A DNA stretch of 60,909 bases from Fictibacillus solisalsi (GTDB lineage Bacteria > Bacillota > Bacilli > Bacillales > Fictibacillaceae), in assembly GCF_900103485.1 (NCBI RefSeq), contig NZ_FNHW01000007.1, forward strand, positions 1 to 60,909, given 5' to 3'. Shown here piece after piece: positions 35,162 to 42,251 of the stretch (its first letter is position 1; each line of letters begins with the position of its first letter). The translations under genes were made by a program, and so were the position numbers. Below the pieces are notes generated by a model. It ran no database searches. It was not told the DNA's origin and was given only the letters and a program-made list of their open reading frames with translations.

Positions 35162-35884
35162 ATGAAAAAAGTAGTAATGATTACTGGAGCTTCACAGGGG
35201 TTAGGAAAGGCGCTTGCTCTTTATTTTGCAAAGGAAGGAAACGACCTGGCGATTTGCGCAAGAAGACAAGGTCCACTGCAGGAAGTGAAAAAGGAGGCAG
35301 AGGCGTACGGAGCAGATGTTCTTGCGGTGACCGCTGACGTTTCGGAATCCAAGGACGTGGAACGGTTTGTGGCACTGACAGAGGAGCATTTCGGGCACAT
35401 TGATGTATTGATTAACAACGCTTCCATGCTCGGACCGAGCCCGATGCCTTATCTCTTGGACTATCCGGAAGAAGATTTTGCTGAAGTTATCCGTGTTAAT
35501 TCTCTCGGGCCGTTTCTTGTGACAAGGCGTGTGCTTCCTGCCATGCTAAAGCGGAACAGCGGCAGTATCATTAACGTTACATCCGAAGCGGGGCATACCG
35601 GGTTTGCAGGCTGGGGGGCGTATGGCATTTCCAAGTTTGCGCTGGAAGGGTTGACTGAAACTTGGGCAGACGAGGTAGGCGAGACCGGAGTGAGAGTCAA
35701 CATGGTTGACCCGGGGGAAATGGATACAGAAATGCACGCCATGGCCGTCCCGGACTGTGATTACGAACTGGCAAATCCTCATGACCTTGTCCATGTGTTC
35801 GGATACCTGGCATCTGACGCATCCAAAGAAAACGGAAAACGATTCAGTGCCCAGGAATTCACTCTAGAAGGAAGTGGGCAGTGA
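35162..35884 (+). CDS. Short-chain dehydrogenase/reductase (SDR)
   Basis: This 240-residue oxidoreductase has the classical SDR pattern: cofactor motif TGASQGLGKAL (about residues 8-18), NNASML, the catalytic Ser in INVTSEAG and Tyr-x3-Lys in YGISKFALEG. The substrate is unknown. AAGGAGG precedes the ATG. It overlaps the next gene (QueA-like) by one base, and a small VOC gene follows, suggesting a three-step pathway or shared regulation. Confidence 0.85.
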   Translation: MKKVVMITGASQGLGKALALYFAKEGNDLAICARRQGPLQEVKKEAEAYGADVLAVTADVSESKDVERFVALTEEHFGHIDVLINNASMLGPSPMPYLLDYPEEDFAEVIRVNSLGPFLVTRRVLPAMLKRNSGSIINVTSEAGHTGFAGWGAYGISKFALEGLTETWADEVGETGVRVNMVDPGEMDTEMHAMAVPDCDYELANPHDLVHVFGYLASDASKENGKRFSAQEFTLEGSGQ

Positions 35885-36906
35885 TGAGCGCAGCTCTTTC
35901 TTTTGTTCTTCCCGACGAATTAAATGCCAGCATGCCGCCTGAGCGGCGGGGCATCCGCCGGGATTATGTAAAAATGATGGTGATTGATAAAAAAGAGGGA
36001 ACCACCACTCATTCGCATTTCTACAAACTGGATCATTATTTACAGGCGGGAGATGTTCTTGTGCTGAATGCGAGCCGAACCATACCGGCAGTCCTAAAAG
36101 GAAATTTAGCGGATGGCACAGTGGCCGAGGTACGGCTGGCGCACAAAAAGAGTGATCAAAACTGGGAAGCTCTCATACTTGCTGACGAGGTGAAATCAGG
36201 TGACACCATTCACTTTTCTCCTGTATTGACCGCAACGGTTGTAACAGCAGCAACCGACAGACCCTTCTCCCTACTGGCATTTAACCTGTGCTGCACCGCT
36301 CTTTATGATCAGATCTACCAAATCGGACAGCCAGTACGTTATGAATACATCGAAACACCGTGGGACCTGGATTATTACCAAACGGTATTTGCAACGTCTC
36401 CAGGTTCGGTGGAAATGCCCTCAGCCGGACGTGCATTCAGCTGGGAGCTCCTTTTTCGCCTTCAGAAAAAAGGGGTAAGAATTGAGTATGTTGAACTGCA
36501 TACCGGTTTGAGTTATTTAATGGACGATAAATGGCATCTGGAACCAAGGGAAAACCTGGAGGAGTACAGCATTCCGGAAAAAACGGCGGCAGCAATTCGG
36601 AAGGCCAAAAGAAATGGCCATAAAGTGATCGCAGTGGGAACCACCGTTGTCCGTGCTTTGGAATCAGCTGTTGATACCAAAGGCCATTTAAAAGCAGCCA
36701 GAGGCTGGACCAACTTATATATTACAGGGGCGACGAAGCTTCAAGTGGCAGACGGACTGATTACCGGACTGCATGAACCAGAAGCGAGCCATCTCGACCT
36801 TCTTTCTGCTTTTGTCTCTCCCCAGCACCTTCATGTCTCCTATAAGGAAGCCATCGGTCAAAAATATTTCTGGCATGAGTTCGGCGACATGAATTTGATC
36901 ATTTAG
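35884..36906 (+). CDS. QueA-like protein (SAM:tRNA ribosyltransferase-isomerase homologue)
   Basis: This 340-residue protein aligns along its length with QueA, which transfers the ribose of S-adenosylmethionine to preQ1-modified tRNA. LPDEL, AGDVLVLNASRTIPAVLKG, YQTVFATSPGSVEMPSAGRAF, VELHTGLSYL and GHKVIAVGTTVVRALES correspond to QueA blocks, but the nearly invariant (P)TAGLHFT and LHVGLGTF are changed to PSAGRAFS and LHTGLSYL. It lies away from tgt/ruvB and beside SDR and VOC genes. It may be a paralogue with another substrate. The ATG at 35884 overlaps the SDR stop; a GTG at 35881 is possible. Confidence 0.7.
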   Translation: MSAALSFVLPDELNASMPPERRGIRRDYVKMMVIDKKEGTTTHSHFYKLDHYLQAGDVLVLNASRTIPAVLKGNLADGTVAEVRLAHKKSDQNWEALILADEVKSGDTIHFSPVLTATVVTAATDRPFSLLAFNLCCTALYDQIYQIGQPVRYEYIETPWDLDYYQTVFATSPGSVEMPSAGRAFSWELLFRLQKKGVRIEYVELHTGLSYLMDDKWHLEPRENLEEYSIPEKTAAAIRKAKRNGHKVIAVGTTVVRALESAVDTKGHLKAARGWTNLYITGATKLQVADGLITGLHEPEASHLDLLSAFVSPQHLHVSYKEAIGQKYFWHEFGDMNLII

Positions 36907-36907
36907 A

Positions 36908-37261
36908 ATGAAAACGGCCGGAGTTCATCATTACGGAATTGTCGTCCGAAACCTGGGGGAAGCTGCAGATTTTTATCTAAAGGCATTCAATATGAAGGTT
37001 ATCATTGAAACGGAGTGGGAGGGGGAGACCCTTCTGTTTGTCGGAAATGATGAACAAAAGATTGAACTGATTCAGCAGAAAAAAAATCAGGATGACGGTG
37101 CCCATACCGCTTTTCAAATTGACTGCATAGAGGACATGATTCACCGGTTACAGAACGAGGGTTTTCTCCCTTTGGAGGGGCCGTTTCTTTTAAACAATGG
37201 CTGGAAGACGGTTTTTTATGAACTTCCGGAGGGCGGCTGGGTTGAATTCATTGAAGAATAA
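36908..37261 (+). CDS. VOC-family (glyoxalase-like) protein
   Basis: This 117-residue single-domain protein has the glyoxalase/VOC signature: VHHYGIVVRNLGEAADFYLKAFNMKV at the start and FYELPEGGWVEFIEE at the end, with candidate metal ligands His and two Glu. It begins one base after the QueA-like stop with no clear ribosome binding site, so translation is probably coupled. Substrate unknown. Confidence 0.78.
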   Translation: MKTAGVHHYGIVVRNLGEAADFYLKAFNMKVIIETEWEGETLLFVGNDEQKIELIQQKKNQDDGAHTAFQIDCIEDMIHRLQNEGFLPLEGPFLLNNGWKTVFYELPEGGWVEFIEE

Positions 37262-37268
37262 TAGGAAG

Positions 37269-37296
37269 ACCGGAAGAGGACTTCTTCCGGTTTTTT
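37269..37296 (+). terminator. Terminator after the SDR-QueA-like-VOC operon
   Basis: ACCGGAAGA and TCTTCCGGT form the stem, followed by TTTTTT. Confidence 0.88.
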
Positions 37297-37530
37297 AGAT
37301 GGGAATCACTTTATATTACTTAGTAATACCTAGAATAAATTTGTAAAATCTTTCAAAAGTGATTGCGTCTGCTCCCTTTTTGTTACAATAAGGGATAGGT
37401 ATCCATACCGGCCATAACGCAGTGGGAGTTGGACATAAAGTGCGTGACCATTTTATAAACTATACGGTACAATAAGAAGATAAACCGTTGGAAATTTGTT
37501 TCAATCTTAATGAAGAAAGGTGTGAACCGT

Positions 37531-38079
37531 ATGGAGCAAAAAGAGAAAAAAGGGAATGAACTCTTCAGCTGGATTAAGTCCATTGTCTTTGCTCTTGTTC
37601 TTGTTTATATTATTAAAACTTTTTTCTTCGCGCCTTATATGGTTGAGGGAGCTTCTATGTCTCCAACATTGCATAATCACGATAAACTCTATGTCAACAA
37701 AATCATCTACTCTGTAACCGAGCCGAAAGTCGGTGACATCGTTATCATCAAAGGCGAGGACAAACGCTATGTAAAGCGTGTGATCGGAGTGGAAGGCGAT
37801 ACCATCCAGGTAAAGAAAGATAAGCTTTTGGTCAATGGAAAGCCCGTGAAAGAACCGTATTTGAACCAGAATAAAAAACAGGCAAGAACCCTCGGTGTTT
37901 ATTTAACAGAAGACTTTGGCCCAATTAAAATTCCCAAAGGAAAATGTTTTGTTATGGGGGATAACCGGCTGAACAGTATGGATTCCCGAAACGGCCTTGG
38001 TCTGATTAATATCGATTCCATTGAGGGCAAATCCGAAGTGGTCATTTATCCATTCAAAGACATCCGAAAAACAGATTAA
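37531..38079 (+). CDS. Signal peptidase I
   Basis: This 182-residue membrane serine protease removes signal peptides from secreted proteins. One membrane segment (about residues 15-35) is followed by the catalytic serine S42 (VEGASMSPTL), the lysine K82 (RYVKRVIG) and the GDNRLNSMDSR box. Size and single anchor are those of SipS-type Bacillus enzymes. The ATG at 37531 follows AAAGGTG; one 21 nt upstream lacks a binding site. It may process the propeptide encoded 1 kb downstream, but this is only conjecture. Confidence 0.92.
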   Translation: MEQKEKKGNELFSWIKSIVFALVLVYIIKTFFFAPYMVEGASMSPTLHNHDKLYVNKIIYSVTEPKVGDIVIIKGEDKRYVKRVIGVEGDTIQVKKDKLLVNGKPVKEPYLNQNKKQARTLGVYLTEDFGPIKIPKGKCFVMGDNRLNSMDSRNGLGLINIDSIEGKSEVVIYPFKDIRKTD

Positions 38080-38084
38080 CACGA

Positions 38085-38117
38085 AAAACCTGACCTGACC
38101 GGCCAGGTTTTGTTTTA
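38085..38117 (+). terminator. Probable terminator after the signal peptidase gene
   Basis: AAAACCTG and CAGGTTTT pair around a 11-nt loop, followed by GTTTTAT. Confidence 0.65.
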
Positions 38118-38134
38118 TACAGGAGGAACGGCTA

Positions 38135-38644
38135 ATGGAGAACAAGGTAAGATGTAAATGGAGCACGGAGAGCGAGATGCTTTCCACGTATCATGATAAA
38201 GAATGGGGAGTATCTGTAACAGACGATAACAAATTATTTGAGTGCCTCACACTTGAAATGTTCCAAGCGGGGCTGAGCTGGAGGACAATCCTACATAAAC
38301 GTGAAAATTTCAGAAAAGCCTTTGCCCAATTTGATATTCAGCACGTCAAGGCAATGGCGGAAGACGACATAGCGAGCTTGATGAATAACGAAGGAATTGT
38401 GAGACACAGAAGAAAAATTGAAGCGACGATTGAAAACGCCAGGCGGTGCGATGAACTGATCAAGAAGTATGGCGGATTGGATGCCTTCTTTCAACAATTG
38501 CCGGAGGATACGGCTGAGAAGCAGAAAATCCTTAAACGAACGTTTAAACATTTCGGCTTAACCACAGCGGAAAGCTTTCTGATGGCGACCGGAATGATGC
38601 CCGCGCAGCATGAGGAAAGCTGTTACCTTCACCAAAAAGCCTAA
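38135..38644 (+). CDS. tag: DNA-3-methyladenine glycosylase I
   Basis: This 169-residue base-excision repair enzyme removes 3-methyladenine from alkylated DNA. The Tag pattern is clear: RCKWS near the start, YHDKEWGV, FECLTLEMFQAGLSWRTILHKRENFRKAF and a C-terminal His-x4-Cys-x2-His group (HEESCYLH) that with the N-terminal Cys can bind zinc. It is slightly shorter than the usual 180-190 residues. AGGAGG precedes the ATG. Confidence 0.9.
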   Translation: MENKVRCKWSTESEMLSTYHDKEWGVSVTDDNKLFECLTLEMFQAGLSWRTILHKRENFRKAFAQFDIQHVKAMAEDDIASLMNNEGIVRHRRKIEATIENARRCDELIKKYGGLDAFFQQLPEDTAEKQKILKRTFKHFGLTTAESFLMATGMMPAQHEESCYLHQKA

Positions 38645-38664
38645 AGCTTGCGGCGATACAAACA

Positions 38665-38705
38665 GAACCACTTCCACTGACATACTGTAACAGTGGAGGT
38701 GGTTC
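38665..38705 (+). promoter_or_regulatory. Long inverted repeat covering the ribosome binding site of the L,D-transpeptidase gene
   Basis: GAACCACTTCCACTG pairs with CAGTGGAGGTGGTTC over 15 positions (one G-U) around an 11-nt loop. The 3' arm contains GGAGGTGG, the ribosome binding site. The loop holds CATACTGTA, a perfect fit to the SigK -10 pattern CATANNNTA. It could be a translational switch, an operator, or a chance overlap with a sporulation promoter. Confidence 0.55.
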
Positions 38706-38707
38706 AA

Positions 38708-39043
38708 TTGGCGTATCAAATCTTTATTTCTGTAGGTAAAAAAAGAATGGCAGTTACGCAAAACGGCAGAACCATTAGGCGATATCCTATTGCAGTGGGG
38801 AAGATGCTTACTCCTACGCCTGTGGGAACGTATACAATAATTAATAAGCAGCCTAATCCCGGTGGTCCGTTTGGTGTCATGTGGATGGGGCTTTCCGCCC
38901 CGCACTATGGCATCCATGGCACCAATAACCCATCGTCCATTGGGAAATTCGTCTCAAAAGGATGCATTCGAATGTTCAATAAAGACGTACTCGAACTGTC
39001 CAGAATGGTTCCGCTTGGAACGAGGGTTTATATTGGGAGATAA
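38708..39043 (+). CDS. L,D-transpeptidase (YkuD domain)
   Basis: This 111-residue protein is a bare YkuD domain: TPVGTYTI, then the active-site block [23 protein letters not shown] with H70 and nucleophile C86. These enzymes cross-link peptidoglycan through meso-DAP. There is no signal peptide or LysM domain, unlike most family members, so how it reaches its substrate is unclear. The TTG start at 38708 follows GGAGGTGG; a GTG at 38693 is the alternative. It ends 5 nt before the end of the opposing propeptide gene. Confidence 0.82.
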   Translation: MAYQIFISVGKKRMAVTQNGRTIRRYPIAVGKMLTPTPVGTYTIINKQPNPGGPFGVMWMGLSAPHYGIHGTNNPSSIGKFVSKGCIRMFNKDVLELSRMVPLGTRVYIGR

Positions 39044-39048
39044 TTAGA

Positions 39049-39303
39049 TCAAGCGTTTGTACTTAAACCAGGAAGTTCATCCATAGCTGCATTAGATCTT
39101 AGTCCAGGAAGTTCGTCCCTAGCTACGCCGCGTGAACTTAAACCAGGAAGTTCATCCATAACAGCAGCAATACTAAGACCAGGAAGTTCATCTCTTGCTA
39201 CTAATCTTGGATTTGGAAGTTCATCTCTCGCAGTATCTTGAGAAAAGCTAAATATTCCCAGAAGGCCTCCCGCGATAAATAAACCAGCTAATATTTTTTT
39301 CAT
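39049..39303 (-). CDS. Secreted signalling propeptide with five DELP repeats (NprX/Phr/PapR-like)
   Basis: This 84-residue protein has an export signal (MKKILAGLFIAGGLLGIFSF, residues 1-20) and then five repeats, each with the core Asp-Glu-Leu-Pro at residues 27, 38, 50, 63 and 75. Four of them read DELPGL, alternately preceded by ARD or MD; the first reads DELPNP. It begins 21 nt after the stop of an NprR/PlcR-type regulator on the same strand, with AAGGTGG as binding site, the standard place for an RRNPP peptide gene. Export, proteolytic release and Opp-dependent re-import of DELPGL-containing peptides are inferred. Most known precursors carry only one or a few copies. Confidence 0.75.
   Translation of the reverse strand: MKKILAGLFIAGGLLGIFSFSQDTARDELPNPRLVARDELPGLSIAAVMDELPGLSSRGVARDELPGLRSNAAMDELPGLSTNA
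39052..39231 (-). repeat. Five degenerate tandem repeats encoding DELP units
   Basis: The plus strand shows GGAAGTTCATC (one copy GGAAGTTCGTC) five times at intervals of 36, 39, 36 and 33 nt. The units differ in length (11-13 codons) and in their flanks, while the DELP(G/N) core is kept, which points to selection on the peptide and not to recent slippage. Confidence 0.85.
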
Positions 39304-39324
39304 TTTAATCCACCTTTTCAATTT

Positions 39325-40578
39325 TTATAGGATATTTTTCCTTGCATTATTAGAAACTCTATAATATAAGCTAGCTTTTTTATATTGTGAATGTTCAAAG
39401 TATAAATCAGCAAGTAATTCTGAATAGGTTGCATAACTTTCAAGTAGATGCTGTTTATCAAAATAAGGAACAGCCTCTTTGGCTAAGTATGATATAAGTT
39501 CATCATGATCTTTTTTAATTTTGAGCATTAAAATTTTGTAATGATATTCATACTCATGATGTGGATATTTATTAAGTATTTTCTGCCCCTGTGTCAACCA
39601 TTTTTCAGAAGAATTATAATCCTCTAACTCATAATATTCACTTGCCATTAAAAAAATCGTAGCGATTTTCGTAACATCTGAAAGGTCTTTTTTGAACAAG
39701 AGGCTCTTTTCCAAGAATTGGATACTTTTTTGGTGTTCATTTCTGCAAGAAGCCAGATATCCTAAGTTATGAAAAATGACACCGGAGGTAAAGTCATCTT
39801 TAAATGTTTTTGAATACTTTAAGGCTTGATTCAAATGGTATTCAGCTTGAACATAATTTCTGACTCTCCTATTACTAATAGCCAAAAGAATTTGACAATC
39901 AGCACTCCTGCTATAATTATATTCTTTATCGAATATATTAATAGCTTTATATGCATAATAATTTACAGAACTAATTCTGAAAATTTGGCCATAACATAAA
40001 GCTAGTTGATAAAAAACTACAGCCCGCTCCATATCTTCGATGTTAATGACAGACATTAACTTTTCTGCTTCCTGGAGGTGGGACAACGCATTTTTATAGT
40101 CCGTTTTAAAGTAATAAAACATTGATAAAATCTGGTTATAATAAAATTTTAACTCTTGAGTTAGTTGCTCCTGTAATTCCTTGATTTTTGATAAAATTAT
40201 GTCTGGATGCGATAAATCCGGCTCATTACTTACTATATATTTTCGTGCTAAAAATAGTTCGTATCTAAGGATGAGTTCGGGCTCAGAAACGTGTTGCATT
40301 TTCTCCTGAACCGTTTCATAGAACTCTTCCGCCTCATCAAAACGGCGGTTCACCATCATCATATTCCACTCATTGAGCATCTCCAGGATCTCGTTGCTGT
40401 CCACTTCCTCGGACGAAATACCCAGCTTGTCACAAAGGAGATTAATAACCTCTTCGCTGGACTTTGCATCCCCTTTCTCAATCTTGCTCAAGTAGGACAC
40501 TGAACAGATTCCCTGAGCCAGTTCTTCCTGGGTTAGGCCTTTGGTTTTTCTATAATATCTTATTCTTTGACCGACCAT
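39325..40578 (-). CDS. RRNPP-family peptide-responsive regulator (HTH + TPR, NprR/PlcR-like)
   Basis: This 417-residue protein has an N-terminal XRE helix-turn-helix (MVGQRIRYYRKTKGLTQEELAQGICSVSYLSKIEKG, residues about 5-60) followed by some eight tetratricopeptide-type helical hairpins (for example ALSHLQEAEKLM, AEYHLNQALKYS, SIQFLEKSLLFKK, ASLYYRVSNNARK). Layout, length and the motif ISVSYLSKIEKG are closest to NprR. Such regulators bind a re-imported peptide in the TPR groove. AAAGGGGG precedes the ATG. The next gene encodes a repeat propeptide, very likely its ligand source. The TPR-coding part is about 30% GC against about 46% for the HTH part. Confidence 0.88.
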   Translation of the reverse strand: MVGQRIRYYRKTKGLTQEELAQGICSVSYLSKIEKGDAKSSEEVINLLCDKLGISSEEVDSNEILEMLNEWNMMMVNRRFDEAEEFYETVQEKMQHVSEPELILRYELFLARKYIVSNEPDLSHPDIILSKIKELQEQLTQELKFYYNQILSMFYYFKTDYKNALSHLQEAEKLMSVINIEDMERAVVFYQLALCYGQIFRISSVNYYAYKAINIFDKEYNYSRSADCQILLAISNRRVRNYVQAEYHLNQALKYSKTFKDDFTSGVIFHNLGYLASCRNEHQKSIQFLEKSLLFKKDLSDVTKIATIFLMASEYYELEDYNSSEKWLTQGQKILNKYPHHEYEYHYKILMLKIKKDHDELISYLAKEAVPYFDKQHLLESYATYSELLADLYFEHSQYKKASLYYRVSNNARKNIL

Positions 40579-40597
40579 ATAATCCCCCTTTCCGAAC

Positions 40598-40658
40598 TTG
40601 GGAAAATTGTCATGCAAACCCCCCATTAATCAAGTACCAATACTACTACTTTTCCCAA
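40598..40658. promoter_or_regulatory. Widely spaced inverted repeat in the regulator promoter region
   Basis: TTGGGAAAA (40598-40606) and TTTTCCCAA (40650-40658) are perfect complements 43 nt apart, flanking a possible minus-strand promoter (TTGATT-N16-GACAAT). They may be two half-sites for a looping regulator such as the adjacent TPR protein. Confidence 0.4.
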
Positions 40659-40802
40659 TACATACCCACAGAAATGTCTGGTAAGATAAATATAACAGAT
40701 AATAATTGCTTTTTGCTAGATTTACCAATTAAAAATAAATTAACAGACTTGTCCGGATGGTAAGAAAGTTATACCGGCCATTTAGAAATGGAGGAGAACA
40801 TA

Positions 40803-41690
40803 ATGGCAAAAATGTTTTCATTATCAGCAAAAAAATCAGACATCAAGGAACTGCTATATGTCTCGAATGATCCAGATACAGCCGGGAACCCTTCGACTCT
40901 GCAATGGAATGATCCACAAACATATATCGATGTTTATAAAGACAACCATAAAAATTACTGGGTGAGCCAGGTTGAAGGAACAAAATCAAGACGCCATACC
41001 ATCTATACTCATAACCATGAAACGAAGAAGCGCCTCTGTCACCCAGTGAACGGACGTCCGAACTTTTATGAATTTGAGGATAGCGTGGTGGTGGCCTGCG
41101 AAGGAGATGGGTCCAAAGGCTCTATCCTGATCTTCTCCAAGGATGATCCCGAGCTTTTGAAGGAGTGGAAAGTGAACGGTTATCTGTGGGAAGTGGAAAA
41201 GAACAACGGTACGCTATATGTTTCCTGTTACATCGTAGAGGAAGATCAGGCTGTCCTCTACGTTATCAAAGGCGACAAGAAAAAAAGGGTAAACCTTGGA
41301 AAAAATATAGCACCGACTGATATTCTCTGTATCGGTGAAGAAGTTTATATCTCTGCTGCGCCCATTTTGAATGGGGATCCAAAGAAAATCATCGTGCTGA
41401 ACAATAAGGAAAAGGTGATCAGGGAGTATCCGCTTAGCATTTCTCCCCGAGCCCTATACCATGTGGAGAACGAAATCATGGTGTATGAACTTGATCTTGC
41501 GACAGGAAAATCGGAAAAGATCGTTTACGTGGATCTTAACACCGGACAGCAAATCACACATACCATACCGAATTCTCAAGTGGTGGAATGCACGAGTTCT
41601 TCACTCTCCCTCTTGCAGCAGGACAGCAAAACCCTGTTCACCTGGGATCACTGCAACCGAAAAATCGTGTGCAGTAAAAAAATATCATAA
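40803..41690 (+). CDS. Hypothetical protein, 295 aa, divergent from the peptide regulator
   Basis: I do not recognise this family. The sequence is beta-rich with repeating short blocks (YWVSQVEGTKSRRHTIY, GSILIFSKDDPELLKEW, TLYVSCYIVEEDQAVLYVIKGD, KIVYVDLNTGQQI, KTLFTWDHCNRKIV) that suggest a beta-propeller-like fold. There is no signal peptide or membrane segment. GGAGGAG precedes the ATG. It diverges from the TPR regulator across a 224-nt region with a long-range inverted repeat, so it may be a target of that peptide system (inference). Confidence 0.7.
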   Translation: MAKMFSLSAKKSDIKELLYVSNDPDTAGNPSTLQWNDPQTYIDVYKDNHKNYWVSQVEGTKSRRHTIYTHNHETKKRLCHPVNGRPNFYEFEDSVVVACEGDGSKGSILIFSKDDPELLKEWKVNGYLWEVEKNNGTLYVSCYIVEEDQAVLYVIKGDKKKRVNLGKNIAPTDILCIGEEVYISAAPILNGDPKKIIVLNNKEKVIREYPLSISPRALYHVENEIMVYELDLATGKSEKIVYVDLNTGQQITHTIPNSQVVECTSSSLSLLQQDSKTLFTWDHCNRKIVCSKKIS

Positions 41691-41704
41691 TAATAGTGAA
41701 CGAC

Positions 41705-41736
41705 AATCCTGCTGGTACCTCCAGCAGGATTTTTTC
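41705..41736 (+). terminator. Terminator after the 295-aa gene
   Basis: AATCCTGCTGG and CCAGCAGGATT pair around TACCT, followed by TTTT. Confidence 0.9.
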
Positions 41737-41882
41737 ATAAGCGGACGAACACATTATTATATAGAAGAAACACAACATATCAGGCAGAGTTTCAGGAAGG
41801 GCTTCATAGGGGAAATTTGTGAGTAAACGTAAATAAGGAGATTTTTCGCATAGAAAAGAAAACCTGTTATTGGAGGAAAACG

Positions 41883-42224
41883 ATGAGCCAATCCATTCGT
41901 AAAGGAACAACTGGCGATTTTCAAAATATGAAAGAACTCGTGGGAAACACGGAGAAAATCATGGATGAATGGTCCCGGGAGCAATGGAGTTCTTCGCTGC
42001 AGCGTGAGGATGTGGAGGTGTTTGTGGCGGAGGAAGAGGGAGCGATACACGGTTATGCGGTTGTGAGACTGACCAAAAAAGACCCGGCTTCAATAACGGA
42101 AAGGCCCACCGCGGCCATTACGCATTTGTGTGCACCTTCATGTGAAAGCCAGCTCCGGCAGCAATTGGTTCAGAAATGCCTGAGCTGGGCAAAACAAAAG
42201 GGAGCAACAGACTTTTCGCTGTAG
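41883..42224 (+). CDS. Short GNAT-like protein
   Basis: This 113-residue protein resembles the first part of a GNAT acetyltransferase (SIRKGTTGDFQNMKELV, VEVFVAEEEGAIHGYAVVRL, ITHLCAPSCESQLRQQLVQKCLSWAKQKGATDFSL) but the acetyl-CoA loop lacks the usual RGxG and the C-terminal motif is missing. It may be a degenerate or truncated member. GGAGG precedes the ATG; it lies 27 nt before corA. Confidence 0.6.
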   Translation: MSQSIRKGTTGDFQNMKELVGNTEKIMDEWSREQWSSSLQREDVEVFVAEEEGAIHGYAVVRLTKKDPASITERPTAAITHLCAPSCESQLRQQLVQKCLSWAKQKGATDFSL

Positions 42225-42251
42225 GTTCACGTTTAGAAAGGAAGAGATCAG

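Noticed and set aside
39052-39231. DELP repeats as a CRISPR array
   Set aside because: Repeats are about 11 nt with 22-28-nt spacing, lie in frame in a coding gene and vary as codons do; there are no cas genes.
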